A DNA stretch of 64,000 nt, from positions 1 through 64,000 of the forward strand of contig JASANC010003421.1 of assembly GCA_030248135.1 (NCBI GenBank), given 5' to 3'. The position numbers were made by a program, and so were the translations under genes. Below the pieces are notes generated by a model, which did no database searches, had not been told where the DNA came from, and worked only from the letters and a program-made list of their open reading frames with translations. Source of the DNA: Theristus sp. LFF4_11 (lineage: Eukaryota > Nematoda > Chromadorea > Monhysterida > Xyalidae). Below are positions 54,001 through 64,000 of this stretch, piece after piece (positions within the stretch are counted from its first letter, which is position 1; the number at the start of each line of letters is the position of its first letter).

Positions 54001-55264
54001 TTTGTCAGAGCTTCAAAAGCACTGGTTCCACTGGTCCCCAGAACAGAACCACGGCAAGCTTGCCTGGAACCACGGCCTGAGTCCGCTCTGGACCCCCAAG
54101 TTTTTTTTGGGTACGGAACTGAAATTCCAAAAGTGATAAAAAAATTGATGCCATGGCGATTTTGTGATCTTGTTAGATGATAATGCAATGATAATTTGTC
54201 TCGCTTCACAAAAAAAACTTTATTTAACTGTTACCAGGTCTCCAAAATTTTGCCCAAATTTCGTTACCAGACCCCTTCATTTTGCCTCTGCCCAGCTTAC
54301 CGGAACCAGGCTTTTTTGACCCCAGTGAAGGCCTGCCCTTTGTTGATATCAATTTTCAGCATCGTAATTTCGAAATGGACCAAGCGCACATCAGGGCTCA
54401 ATTAATGCAGTTGCGTGATCTGCTAATGGTCGTCAACCCAAAACTCGCGAATTATCTTGGTTTGTTAGAAATGCCGAAATAGAAAAGCTGAAAAGTCCAA
54501 TGGTTTTTCTATGAACAAAAATGTATAAAGTATTGCTTAGTAAAAAACGAGTTTTACTTCTCAAAGCAGACAAACGTGTTGTGTCGTTTGCCTGTATTGA
54601 TCCGATTATTCGCATTTGATTGCAGTGATCTGTGCGAGTGAATGATGGTGTTGTGATTTGCAGAGAGCCACCACTGCGACAACATGTACTTCACGTTTCG
54701 CTGGTTGCTTGTGCTGTTCAAGCGCGAATTCTCATTCGCATCAACGATGCGCCTCTGGGAGGCACTGTGGACTGCGCTGCCGTGCAAGAATTTCCATTTG
54801 CTCATCTGTGTCGCCATACTCGACCGACAGATGCACGTCATCATTGACAACAAATTCGGGCTGACCGAAATTCTAAAGGCACGTCATCATTGACAAGAAA
54901 TTCGATCTGATACTGCTCTCTGGCGTTTTGCTTACAACGAACGCATGCACGTGATTCGATGGTGCGGGCGTTTTGAGCTTGCTGTTACCGCCAATCACCA
55001 CACTGGCATTTGAACTGTGTGTTTTTAGTGGTCTCTGGCTGACCTGGAAATGCATACTTTCCGCGTATTAGTCTCACGATCGATAACAATATTCTGCAGC
55101 ACATCAACGACATGTCCATGCACATCCCGTTGGACGAGACGTTATGCGCCGCAGAGGGTATCTATCACCAGCTGGCTGCAGTGCAAGACAGACTACCGGA
55201 GCACATTTGCACGATTCTTGGCTTCGATCACCACGATTCGCATGATTCGTCGCCTGCAAACTGA
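51096..55264 (+). CDS. TBC1D15: TBC1D15/17-type Rab GTPase-activating protein
   Basis: Accelerates GTP hydrolysis by Rab GTPases (Rab7 for the human family member) on late endosomes and mitochondria. Exons: 51096-51173, 51491-51586, 51679-51766, 52025-52256, 52492-52573, 52807-52994, 53100-53265, 53356-53554, 53638-53754, 53829-53929, 54360-54459, 54664-54878, 55100-55264. Nearly all joins are in phase. The N-terminal half includes SFYLHEKSKTVPVSWLRF and DPYTTTLSALSRVGN. The TBC domain starts FRGGLTSSLRKEAWKYLL and keeps the arginine finger (EKDVARTDRT) and glutamine finger (YVQGMSDFLSP). It ends with YFTFRWLLVLFKREFS, LWEALWTALPCKNFH and HINDMSMHI. The intron after 54878 appears to use a GC donor (AAG|GCACGT). 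The 51096 start is tentative; a Met at 51524 is possible. Confidence 0.93.
51913..52003. mobile_element. palindromic 91-bp MITE, intact copy
   Basis: A near-perfect hairpin with ends AGCGGCATTCATGAA and TTCATGAATGCCGCT, flanked by TAA at 51910-51912 and 52004-52006. The 3-bp T/A-rich target and short palindromic form suggest a Harbinger-type MITE. It lies in intron 3 of the TBC1D15-like gene, 21 bp before the exon at 52025. Confidence 0.85.
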
Positions 55265-55675
55265 GATACTTGCAATGGAATGTGCCTGTTGATCTTACGC
55301 GGGAGTTTTTTTTCTTAATATGATCTGTTGCTCTTTCATCCAATGCCTATGTATCATATTGTTGTACGTTTTACTTAAACATTGTGATTGCATTCGTTTT
55401 TTAAATAGTCATGATTTGAATATTGTTTTCTTGATGTTGATACTTATATTCGTAATCCAGCGCGTTGATTGGCTAATTTTATTACAGTCAACGTCAACCG
55501 GTTGACTGTGTTGCAGTTTTGCTTAAAGTCAAACTGCGTATTGATAACGCATGATGTACATTCATTAAGTTTTGTTCCGCTTCATGTTCGGTTGCCTGGG
55601 TTGTTACTTCCATCTTTCGAATAATCAATTTTGTGGTCTGGAGCGATTGCGCAATACCTATGTGTATGTGAACTG

Positions 55676-55683
55676 TATAAAAG
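55676..55683 (+). promoter_or_regulatory. TATA box upstream of RNF14
   Basis: TATAAAAG, with an initiator-like TCAGACT about 17 bp further on and the RNF14 ATG about 210 bp downstream. This suggests RNF14 has its own promoter rather than depending only on the upstream TBC1D15-like gene. Confidence 0.45.
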
Positions 55684-55892
55684 GTGAGCGATCAGACTGG
55701 GATACAGGCGACACGTGCGATTAATACCTAATGTTTCGGTTTATCCAGCGACGTTATATGACGTGACGCTAAATTTCACTACCGTCACCATTTCATTCTT
55801 ATTTTGATTCGTTTATGGAGAAACTGTTTTCACTGTTTTTTCTAAACTGAAAGGACAACAGTCCATATGAAACAGGCGAATTAAAAAAGTGA

Positions 55893-58642
55893 ATGGAGGA
55901 AGAGAACGAACAAGTGCAGCTGGACGAGTTGCTTGCGTTGGAGAGCATCTACTCGGAAGACACGGACGCTTTCGGCTATGAATCGACGGCAGAGGACGGT
56001 GTCAGATGGAAAGGCTATTTGGTGATCGACTGCGTCCTCGCGCAGCCAATCACCGTGCTTGCTTCGAGTCAACAAAGTTGGCTCTTTGAAAAGTTTGATT
56101 TTTTATGATTGTGTCTTGAGGTCTTGCAAATCCGGTGTTTCTTTAGAAACTCATAAACGCGAACTAGCCGTTCTGCCGGGAATTGTGCTCGAATTTCGAC
56201 TGCCTTCTCAGTACCCGTCTGACCAGCCGCCATTCTGTGATTTGCGCGCGTTTTGGATGCCGCCGCCTTTGGTACGCCATAAAAATACTTTCAAAACTGA
56301 ATTTAGTCTGGCGTAACCGCTCTACTGCGACTTTATTATAACTTATAACAAACACTGTTCACTGAAAAAAAAACAATAAAAGCGGTTGCTCGTTTCAGAA
56401 AGCGTCACTGACGAATGTGCTGGACGAAACGTGGCACGAATTCAACGGATGTCCGGTGTTATTCCAGTGGTCTCAGGCAATCCAGGACAGTTTGCCGGCG
56501 CTTCTACCGAGCACATTGAATCTGAACGATGTGGCTGTGTCGAGCGGCAGCAATGGGCAACGTGCGCTGCAGCTGTACCACACGCTCGTCGACTTCGAGC
56601 ACGAGCACAACGAGCGGCAGTTCGCACGCGCCTCGCACGAGTGTGCCGTCTGCTGCACGCACGCGCACGGACGCCATTCGGTGCGCTTTCGGCCGTGCGC
56701 GCATGTCTTCTGTGTGCGCTGCGTCCGGGCGTACTTCACGCAGTTGATCAATGATGGACAGGTCGGTTGGGTTGGTTGGCGGCCGGATTGCGCTGATTTT
56801 CATTCGCTGGTATTGTGGATTTATTCAAGCGTGTCCGGGCTAAAATGACGTCATTTGCTTTAAAAACGCCCGTTTGTCAAAGTACAGACACTAAAATGAT
56901 GTCAGTTTGGTGTGACTGATTCGACATTCACCATTTTTTACGGGAAGAAATTGGCTAAACGGAAAATCTGGTTTGCAGTGAACGGCAAGCGCATGTTTGG
57001 CGAATCATGACGTCATTTCAGTGAAACACGTTTATAAAAATAGGTCATACACACCAGCAAGCGCCAATAGTCCTTGCAGTTGTATATTTGATACAGTCTA
57101 ACTCTATATAACATATCCAACTAGTTGATTGGTTGATGCGTACATGTCCGGTGCATGAATTGCTGTGGTGGCGGAGTTTAATTTGCATAGAATCAATGCA
57201 TCACGTGACCACCAACCAATCAGCTAGTTGGATATGTTATAATCGAGTTAGACTGTAGTTTGCAAACGAGACCGCTCACATCTGTTATGTCTCCAGCGAC
57301 CGACAAATAAGAATGTCCTAGAGCAACACGACTCCGCTTTTTAGGTTCGCTGATGTTCTGCCAAATAATAAAGACTTTTTGAGCAGGTGTCTGCCTGTTG
57401 TCCGTGTCCGAGCGAGAGGGCACCACCACAAACCGCAAACAGCCGAATTTGTAAATCTACGGCGGTTTGCATTTCAGGTGTACAAACTCGGCTGTCTGTC
57501 GGCCGATTGCGCGTCGCTGGCGGAGCAGTCGACCGTGAAACGTGTGCTGTCGGAGGGCGCTGCTGCCGACTGCGGCCTGTACGAACGCTACGAGCGTCTG
57601 CTGCTCACCTCCACGTTGCACCTGATGTCCGACGTCACACTCTGTCCACGGCCGAGCTGCCAACAGGCGGTCTGGCTCGATCAAGACTCGGACGGCGCGA
57701 ACAGCGCCATCGCCACCTGTGCCACTTGCTCGTATTCGTTCTGCACGTACTGTCGCAAAGGATACCACGGACTGGCGAGCTGTGCCATCAATACAGGTAA
57801 TCGTGTGGTGCTATTGCTGAAATGCCAATCTTTCACGGGCAGCATTTATTTGGAAATTGGAGCCGTGATTGGGTTGGCGGCCGAATGAACAATGCTGAAT
57901 TTAGTCGAGAGCGATGTAACATAATCCACCATTATACATTGTAAACTGCGAGAGGAACAGCGTTGCATTTTGCAAGCGAAGCACGTTTGCAGCTGAGAAG
58001 CAACAGCTGGTCACCGAGTATCGCAGCGCGTCGCCCGAGACACGACGTGCCATGGAGCTGCGCTTCGGCCGCAATCAGTTGCATCGCTACGAGCAAGAGC
58101 AACAAGCGAACGAGTGGATCGACGGCAACAGCAAGCCGTGTCCGCATTGCAAAGTTCATATTGAGGTCGGTACAGTGAGCAAGTTGTTCTCCCTTGTGGC
58201 CTGGTCGTTCGCTATCAGACAATGGTCTGTGCGCTCACGATCGAGCCCACCCGACGGGTGTGTTAGGCAATGGGCGCCCTACTTGACGGCATGCGTGTCC
58301 GATGCGGACACTTCTAGGGGCCAAAACTATCGCTTAATTTTATGCTCGTCCGTGGGCATTGCTTTCAGTTAGTTGGGCTTAACTGCAAATCAACAGTTGA
58401 ATTGTGTAATTTCATTAAGCTTTTTTCTTAGAAAGCCTGTTTATAAAATTAGCTTGACACAATAGTTACTGTTGCAGAAAAACCACGGCTGCAACAAGAT
58501 GTACTGTACACGATGCAGCACTCACTTCTGTTGGCTGTGTTTGCAACGGCTGAATGCACACCAACCGTATGACCATTTTTCAAAGAATCCATCCTCCAGC
58601 TGCTACTACCAGTTGTTCGATGTCGAGGACACGCTCTTATAG
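55893..58642 (+). CDS. RNF14: RNF14-like RBR E3 ubiquitin ligase
   Basis: A RING-between-RING ubiquitin ligase. Exons 55893-56076, 56147-56271, 56399-56761, 57478-57796, 57993-58165 and 58478-58642 all join in phase. It opens with an RWD domain (LDELLALESIYSEDTDAF, then VLEFRLPSQYPSDQPPF). RING1 begins ECAVC and includes CAHVFCVRCVRAYF. The IBR has YERLLLTSTLHLMSDVTLCP, CATCSYSFCTYCRKGYHG. The catalytic RING2 has SKPCPHCKVHIE and HGCNKMYC, where the last Cys is the expected thioester-forming residue, followed by CWLCLQRLN. The protein ends soon after the YDHF motif. Known family members act on ribosome-associated crosslinks and transcription; the role here is inferred. Intron 3 holds a MITE and intron 5 a SINE remnant. 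Confidence 0.94.
57094..57255. mobile_element. Tc1/mariner-type MITE with long arms
   Basis: A 162-bp element with inverted arms of about 45 bp (CAGTCTAACTC...GAGTTAGACTG) and TA on both sides (57092-57093, 57256-57257). The inner arms ATATCCAACTAG.TGATTGG pair with CCAATCAGCTAGTTGGATAT. It lies in RNF14 intron 3. Confidence 0.85.
58225..58360 (+). repeat. tRNA-derived SINE, old copy
   Basis: CGATCGAGCCCACCCGACGGGTGTGTTAGGCA and ATGGGCGCCCTACTTGACGGC correspond to B-box and body segments of the SINE copies at 30-34 kb, with more divergence. It lies in RNF14 intron 5. Confidence 0.5.
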
Positions 58643-58880
58643 CAGTATTGAAAAGTAGTTGAAAGCTTTACAGTTTCAGGCTTCTATCTTCTTTTACGGT
58701 GATATTTCACAAATTCGTTCAAATGCTCAATCTGACACGAGAAACTGATTCAAAAATTACTCGCTTGTGCTTTTAAAATTTTTCAGACGTTTTAGGCGTT
58801 GAATTGCCACATACGGATTTAAACTAGTTACCTCTCTGCGTCTGCACACGGATTCAAACGCAGAATTTAAAAAAAGAATA

Positions 58881-59612
58881 CATGGTGTCCCAGCTAGATG
58901 TACATTTGTTTTTTTTAAGTATGCGCGCGTGCGTTGAGCTATGTTGGTAATTTTTTCAACGTTTGTAAAAAAGACTTCGGGATTTTGTTTGGCACCAGAA
59001 TTTTTATGTTTCAGTAAACATGGCACAAGTTATGGCAGTTTTAAAAAAAACCTCTTTTTCACAAAAAAATAAACGAGCGGAGAGCAGAAAAAGCAAATCA
59101 AACACTCACATACTCAAAATATCAACCGTCTAATTGTCCTCAATGTACTGGCCCTCTCTTTCAATCAGTTTATCATCTGTCTGTCGAAGTCCAAAACACC
59201 TGACAGGCGCTCTTCGTCGCTAATTTCGCCCACAGTTTCACCGATGGCCACAATCAGCTCATCGATGGATGCTGGGTGGGTCTGATAAACACGGTGCTTC
59301 ATAGCGCCCCAGAGCCAGTAGTCGCGCGCTGTGAAGTCAGACGAACGTGCAGGCCAGGCAATTGGCCCACTGCGGCCGACCCAGCGCTGGTCAAACTGAG
59401 TGTCCAGCCAGTCGCGCACCGGTGCGGGCGGCAATTCAAAAACTGTGTATTTTTTCAAATGCTTATAACTCAGGTTATATTCAACGTATCGGAACGTTTT
59501 TAGTGTCAAACAAATTCTTTACTACAAACGCTGAAAAAAAATATAAAAATTGGGCAATGCACGCACGCGAAATTACAAAAACAAATGTTGTACATCTAGC
59601 TGGGACACCCTG
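58881..59612 (-). mobile_element. mariner-like element, internally deleted
   Basis: Inverted ends: CATGGTGTCCCAGCTAGATG on the left and CATCTAGCTGGGACACCCTG on the right. Sequence similarity of the arms continues for about 50 bp (GTACA...ATTTGTTTTT, GCGCGTGCGT). TA flanks the left end and TT the right. At 732 bp it is about half a normal mariner. It holds a transposase C-terminal fragment. It lies 240 bp past the RNF14 stop codon. Confidence 0.85.
59165..59509 (-). pseudogene. mariner-like transposase C-terminal fragment
   Basis: An open frame of 114 codons. WLDTQFDQRWVGRSGPIAWP, then ARSSDFTARDYWLWGAMKHRV, is the region around the second catalytic Asp and the WPARS.D.T..DYWLWG signature of mariner/IS630-type transposases. 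The N-terminal DNA-binding region and first Asp are missing, so it is non-functional. Confidence 0.85.
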
Positions 59613-59702
59613 TTTTATGTTATTTATACAAAGTATTTTCGAACATTTCATGTCACAAATCAATAAAAAATATCAGAATAAAAGAAACACGAGAAACTGT
59701 TG

Positions 59703-61620
59703 TCAGCAACATCTCGGCACAAACCTATTGACCGCGGTCATCCACTCATACAAGCTGACCCTCTGTTTGTCCATCGTCACTGTGCACCCATTCAGATTGT
59801 CCATCTGGTGTGCCATGGCACAGCCAGTGTACGGCTCCGGCGCATTTGTGCCGTCTGCATTTCCACAGCCGACTTCCATCAGCGAATCCGACTGCACAAA
59901 CTCGGGCACCTTCTCGACGGCAGCACGTTTACGCGTGGCCTTGCCAACATCGCGCATGCGTGCATTCGGCACCAACGCGGCGCCCGCCCGCCGCAGTCTC
60001 GGCGCAAACGCCAATGCGTACCAGTTGTCGAGCGCGTTTCCCTGATAGCTGGCCGAGACGGACAACTGGAACTGATTGATGTGCACGCCGTCGTGCGTCC
60101 AAACGGCGATGCCTTGCGCGATCGAGCCGGCGCGCTCCGTCGGCGGCTGCGTCATCAGACGCATGTAGCTGCGACACTGCTCCATGAACGCGGTGTACTC
60201 GGGCAGAATGCCGCCGGGCAGACAGAGATGCCGCGGCGTGTCCGTGAACGGTCGGCTCATGTGCCACGGCGGGCGATGCGCCAGTGTGGCGCGCCGTTGC
60301 GGACTCATCGGCACCTGACCGAGCGACTGCGGCACCCAGCCGTTCGGCTTGAACATTTGCCCGTAGGCGGGCGTGTGTCGGACGACCGTCTGTATGGTGG
60401 CGCCCCACGGCTGCTGTGTCACCGCGTCGCACAAGTACGCGTACGCGATCGCCGGACACGACTGCGAGCGATACGTCTGCATACGCCAACTCTGCACGTC
60501 ACTCGAGTAGTGCGCGTCGTCGAGCGCCTGGAAACTGCCGAACGCCTCGTCGGCGGTCGCTTTTATCGGCGCGTAGACGAAACGCTGATGCGACGGCGCT
60601 TGGAACGGGCCGATGATTTGCAGGTAGTGAAAGGTGCTCGGCAGCACTGGCAGCGCGCATTGCGCGTACCACTGTGCGCAACAGTCGTCCACTTCCTCGG
60701 CCGCCACCTGCAACGGTCACGCTCTTCAAGAAAACAAATGTCACAATCGGACTGAAACGAACGCGCCCGCACAATTCGAAAATACGCTTCAGGTGAAACA
60801 CGCTCGTTGTCGGACATTGCTGAAACGCAAACCAATTCTAACCACAACCCTAAAGCCTAGCCAAGCCTAACTCCAATCTTAAGCCAAACCTGATCCTTGC
60901 CTAAGCCAAGCCTTTTCAAGAAAGTGGGAATAAAAACAAATTGTGTTTTAAACAAGTTCTTATTGGAGCCGGAGCGTGTGCACGCGCGCTAGTGGATCAT
61001 GAGCATGAACATGCGGATGCGAGGTGCGCGTGCGTTTTTAAAACAAAAGCGCCAGACATCCAGAGGGCCCTGTATGAACGTGTGGGGTACCATGATGCAC
61101 CGCAAGCCGGTGCCCGGCCAGCAAATGGATTTTGAGACAGAACGCCGAGTGGCGGGTTGGAAAAACGTGACGCCAGCCACCGGCCGCCTGTTTCTTGCCT
61201 GGCAACAAATGCCCGCCAATACCACTGTCACTCGGTTACTAACCGTAAAACGCGACATCTGCTGGCTCATCTGGTTGCACCGCACACGTGCGCGCGCACG
61301 GCTCTGCTGGCATGCATGAATGGAAACAAAACACAGCAGCCTGCACTGACATAACACTTGCGAGCGTACAGCAACGCGGCGCGGACGAGTTGGTACTCCT
61401 GTTTCGAGAACGTCACGGCCGACTTTGCGTGACGCGACATGAACAGATACCATTCGAGTTCACCGAGTGCGTAGTAGGCGGCGTCGTGCGTCAGGAAGGC
61501 GGATGTGGCCGAGTGGAACTGCAGATTGACGCCGGTCGGCAGCGGCACTGCGCAGTCGTCAGGCCAGTCCGACAGCTTGCGCGGCCGTTTCGCGTTGCAC
61601 GTCATTCCTGGCACCATCAC
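59703..61620 (-). CDS. unrecognised multi-exon protein
   Basis: The last exon is an open stretch ending at the stop at 59703 and running back to an acceptor near 60708 (about 335 codons, VAAEEVDDCCAQWYAQ to VNRFVPRCC). Upstream exons are likely near 61620-61360 (MVPGMTCNAKRPRKLSDW through SKQEYQLVRAALLYAR), 61190-61030 and 60830-60735; the splice path between them is uncertain. The long frame, its third-position bias and the lack of stops support coding. No signal peptide or membrane segment is obvious. IAQGIAVWTHDGVHINQFQL recalls the C-terminal pattern of mitoribosomal mL37/mL65 proteins, but this is too weak to name it. Confidence 0.55.
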
Positions 61621-61649
61621 AATACATGCGGTAAATCAGTATAGCTTGC

Positions 61650-63584
61650 TCACTGAGTGAAATTGGCGGCTACAGTCGAGTGGAACTGGCGGCTACAGTC
61701 GCAAACGCCAGCACCCCGGCTTCGCCCCTCCGGAGAACCAGCCAGACAACAACAACGTCTTGCTCAGTGGCTCAATCAGTTCGAATACAGCCAAACCAAT
61801 CAGCTGATTAATTGAATTATCGGTTTTTTTGTCGTGAGTGAATGACACGTTGTGCCATTTCGTTTTCGCAACGATGCTCTTTGCAATAACAGAATTTCTC
61901 CACATAGAACGAACAGTTTTACTGGGAACTGACGCCAAAAAAGGAATGAACAAAAACTCTGTAAAAAGCATAAAGTAACAAAAGACAACATTGATGTGTA
62001 CAAATCACGAAGTGATGCATGCGCTTGAAATGCCTTCGAATTGTTCGAATGCAACCAGTGACAAAAGAAAAAACTCCGATGTACAAAAGGTCTTCCAAAC
62101 TGAACAGTTACATTCTTGACGGAAAAACTGAAATATATAAACCCTCTATTCGTCTATTGCCAAGCTGTCACTAAACCTTTTCAACCACTGAATTGCTGTT
62201 TAGCGAGCGCTTGTGCCAAACAAAATATACAAGTTGGCGTGTGTGAGAGAACAAACAGTAGAAAAAGAATCACTGAAGTTGTAATGCGAAAAAAAACTGT
62301 GATTTCTCGATTAAGCTGTTTCTGTGTCCTCCACCCAAAGTGGAATGCTCCCAAAGCACGGAACGGCAAAAGGGGAACGGTAAATGACATGGTTCATTGA
62401 TGTGTGGCCCAAAAAGATGCTTGCAAAAGCAGTCATCAGCAATTGTTAATGAAACATCACATGAAATCAGGAAAGTCGGCCTAATGCGATAATAAAAGCT
62501 GTTGCACCGATCACAGAAAATAGTTCAGCGTTTTCGTACAATTGGCGTTTTAACGTTGGTAACTTGGTAGCCATACAACTGAACTTTCATTAAGCTGCAA
62601 CATTTACAAATCAGTCTCTGAAAAACGCGAATTTGAAATGAAGAAACGTGCGGGAAAACTTCAATGCACAAAAGAAAAACATTACACCCAATCCAAGTTG
62701 TAGCACAGAATGTTTATATTTTAAGCTTAGCAGGGGAACACAATCATCAAGTTATCTCAAATAGAAATAATATCAATTGATTCGTGGACCATTCGAGAAA
62801 CTAGCATTCGAATTATGATAATTGACACCATGAAACCACGAACTTTTTTTGGAGACTTGCACAGCACAATTACCATTGTTGATAAAATTTGAACGAAAAA
62901 AAGGTGAGCAACTCCCAAACGAGCCATGCAGTCAAAGGCTTGTAACCCATTCCCATTATAACATCATTACTCATTAAATAAATTCGAATTTCAAACTGAA
63001 ACGACCAGAATAGGGATGAGACGACGAAACACAAACCGGTCCACGTAACAGCCGAAACAATTTCAACATCTCACTTCTCACAATCACATGCACTTTTTCC
63101 ATTCGTTCGTGAACAAATCAAAATTAAAAATAAACAATGATTGGTTGACTGACAGAAATGCTGACTGTGATGACAATTATGAGATATCGCACATTTATGG
63201 GGCCAAGCTGGCCTTGCCTCGCTGCTCTTATAACATTCAAGTTTTAAGTCATATTATGTATGTATGTATACGTATACTGGTCAAGTATCAAACGACCGAG
63301 TTCACTGACAAACCAAGGGGGCAAAAAGAACTGACACACCGTCAAAACTGGCAATAAAAACTGAATGCAAAAAAACTCAACACTAAAAAATGAAAGCAAA
63401 TAAAGGCATGCGACAGATTCTTCCGAAACAAGAAAATCACTGAAATAATACCGGCAGAAATGATTGCTGTTGAAATAAAATGCAAAATGAGATGCACGGT
63501 TTACAAACGATTGAATTCAATAAAAAAGTTACCAAACGTTCATTTCAGTTTCTATAGAATTGTTTTCTTTTGTGGTGGTTGATT
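61650..63584. other. intergenic, no gene seen
   Basis: AT-rich. A short direct repeat (GAGTGRAAYTGGCGGCTACAGTCG) occurs twice at 61656-61703. Remaining open frames are short and unsupported. Several AATAAA-type signals near 63350-63530 fit a 3' end for the minus-strand gene beyond 63585 or are simple AT richness. Confidence 0.45.
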
Positions 63585-64000
63585 TTACTTTGGTCGCTTC
63601 GACGTTGTCTGCTTGGCCAGTTCAGCTTCTTTGGCAATTTCTGAACGAAGTTTGGTCACGGCAGCTGAAACAGAACAAGAATTGTACAACTGTTTCGACG
63701 GTATAACATCAGATTTGCAACAACAACAACGGCCAGCGCACCGGCAAAGTGTTTGGGCGACGGCAGTGTATCCAAGATGTCTGCCGCCTCGCCCGCGTAC
63801 GCCTCCAGGTCGTAGTCAACCTTGTCCGTCGTCTTCAGCAAACGTGCCAGTCGTTTTGCGCACTTCTCCACGCTCTGCAACCAAAAAGGGCAACATTATG
63901 CGCACTGTATGCGTAGTTCTCTGCAGCAACGCAGTCAGCGAGTGTGCTTGAGATGGCATACCAACCTCGAGATATCTTGAGTGCTCTTCGAGCGCCTGCT
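63585..64000 (-). CDS. C-terminal end of a small helical protein (runs off window)
   Basis: Three minus-strand exon pieces: up to 63965 from the window edge (QALEEHSRYLE), 63874-63742 (SVEKCAKRLARLLKTTDKVD through LPSPKHFA) and 63664-63585 (AAVTKLRSEIAKEAELAKQT, ending SKRPK). The join between the last two is in phase. The whole piece is predicted helix with heptad-like spacing, so a coiled-coil subunit of some complex is likely. I cannot name the family. The N-terminus lies outside the window. Confidence 0.55.

Noticed and set aside
56870..57020. Possible extra exon in RNF14 intron 3
   Set aside because: The exons on either side join in phase and match RNF14 continuously, leaving no room for an extra coding segment.
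59700..60755. A 351-codon plus-strand open frame
   Set aside because: Arg/His-rich composition typical of an antisense shadow of the minus-strand exon 60708-59703, with no domain.
60735..60830. Frame with FHLKRIFELCGRVRFSP as a direct extension of the exon starting near 60708
   Set aside because: Joining them would need an intron of about 13 bp, which is too short to splice; the true donor must lie elsewhere.

Overview
The window is animal nuclear DNA, most likely from a nematode. A single-exon 109-residue major-sperm-protein-domain gene (39743-40072) has the small sperm-specific format typical of nematodes. Two diverged PP1-class phosphatase genes, a STAT-like gene, MIC10, a TBC1D15/17-type Rab GAP and RNF14 are all broken by GT-AG introns. 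Gene models were built by eye from homology and splice phase. Conserved genes joined in phase at most junctions; exceptions are stated in their entries. The large low-complexity genes are much less certain.

Layout, left to right. 631-2922 (+): a divergent PP1-like phosphatase. 4104-12721 (+): a STAT-family transcription factor whose introns are full of MITEs and one foldback element. 12788-14407: a second foldback element. 15527-16108 (-): MIC10. 16593-25252 (-): a long Gln/Pro/Ser-rich gene I do not recognise, with a hAT element and a foldback element in its introns. 27405-30505 (-) and 32143-37394 (-): exons of one or two low-complexity, partly RS-rich nuclear-type genes. A small membrane-protein gene (30723-31889, +) lies between them on the opposite strand. 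39743-40072 (+): MSP-domain protein. 42143-43221 (+): a second, complete PP1. 51096-55264 (+): TBC1D15/17-like Rab GAP. 55893-58642 (+): RNF14-like RBR ubiquitin ligase. 59703-61620 (-): unrecognised. 63585-64000 (-): C-terminal end of an unrecognised gene.

The most striking part is the mobile DNA. 37.5-39.3 kb and 44.3-51.0 kb are accumulations of short non-autonomous elements with hAT-type ends (TAGRG... or CAGRG/CAGTA...) and perfect or near-perfect 8-bp target duplications. They are inserted inside one another up to four levels deep, including one family inserted into itself. Many carry long runs of G or C. Separately, three foldback elements (6058-6859, 24644-25106, 12788-14407) have arms made of tandem 11-16-bp units. 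Each is flanked by an exact 9-bp target duplication, which fits a Mutator-like mechanism. A tRNA-derived SINE, Tc1/mariner MITEs, Harbinger-like MITEs and a mariner deletion derivative complete the set.

Functional links are limited. MSP-domain proteins and PP1 paralogues act together in nematode sperm, so the 39.7-43.2 kb pair may be sperm genes. TBC1D15 and RNF14 lie head-to-tail about 630 bp apart. MIC10 lies about 485 bp downstream of another same-strand gene. I saw no tRNA or rRNA genes and no CRISPR arrays.
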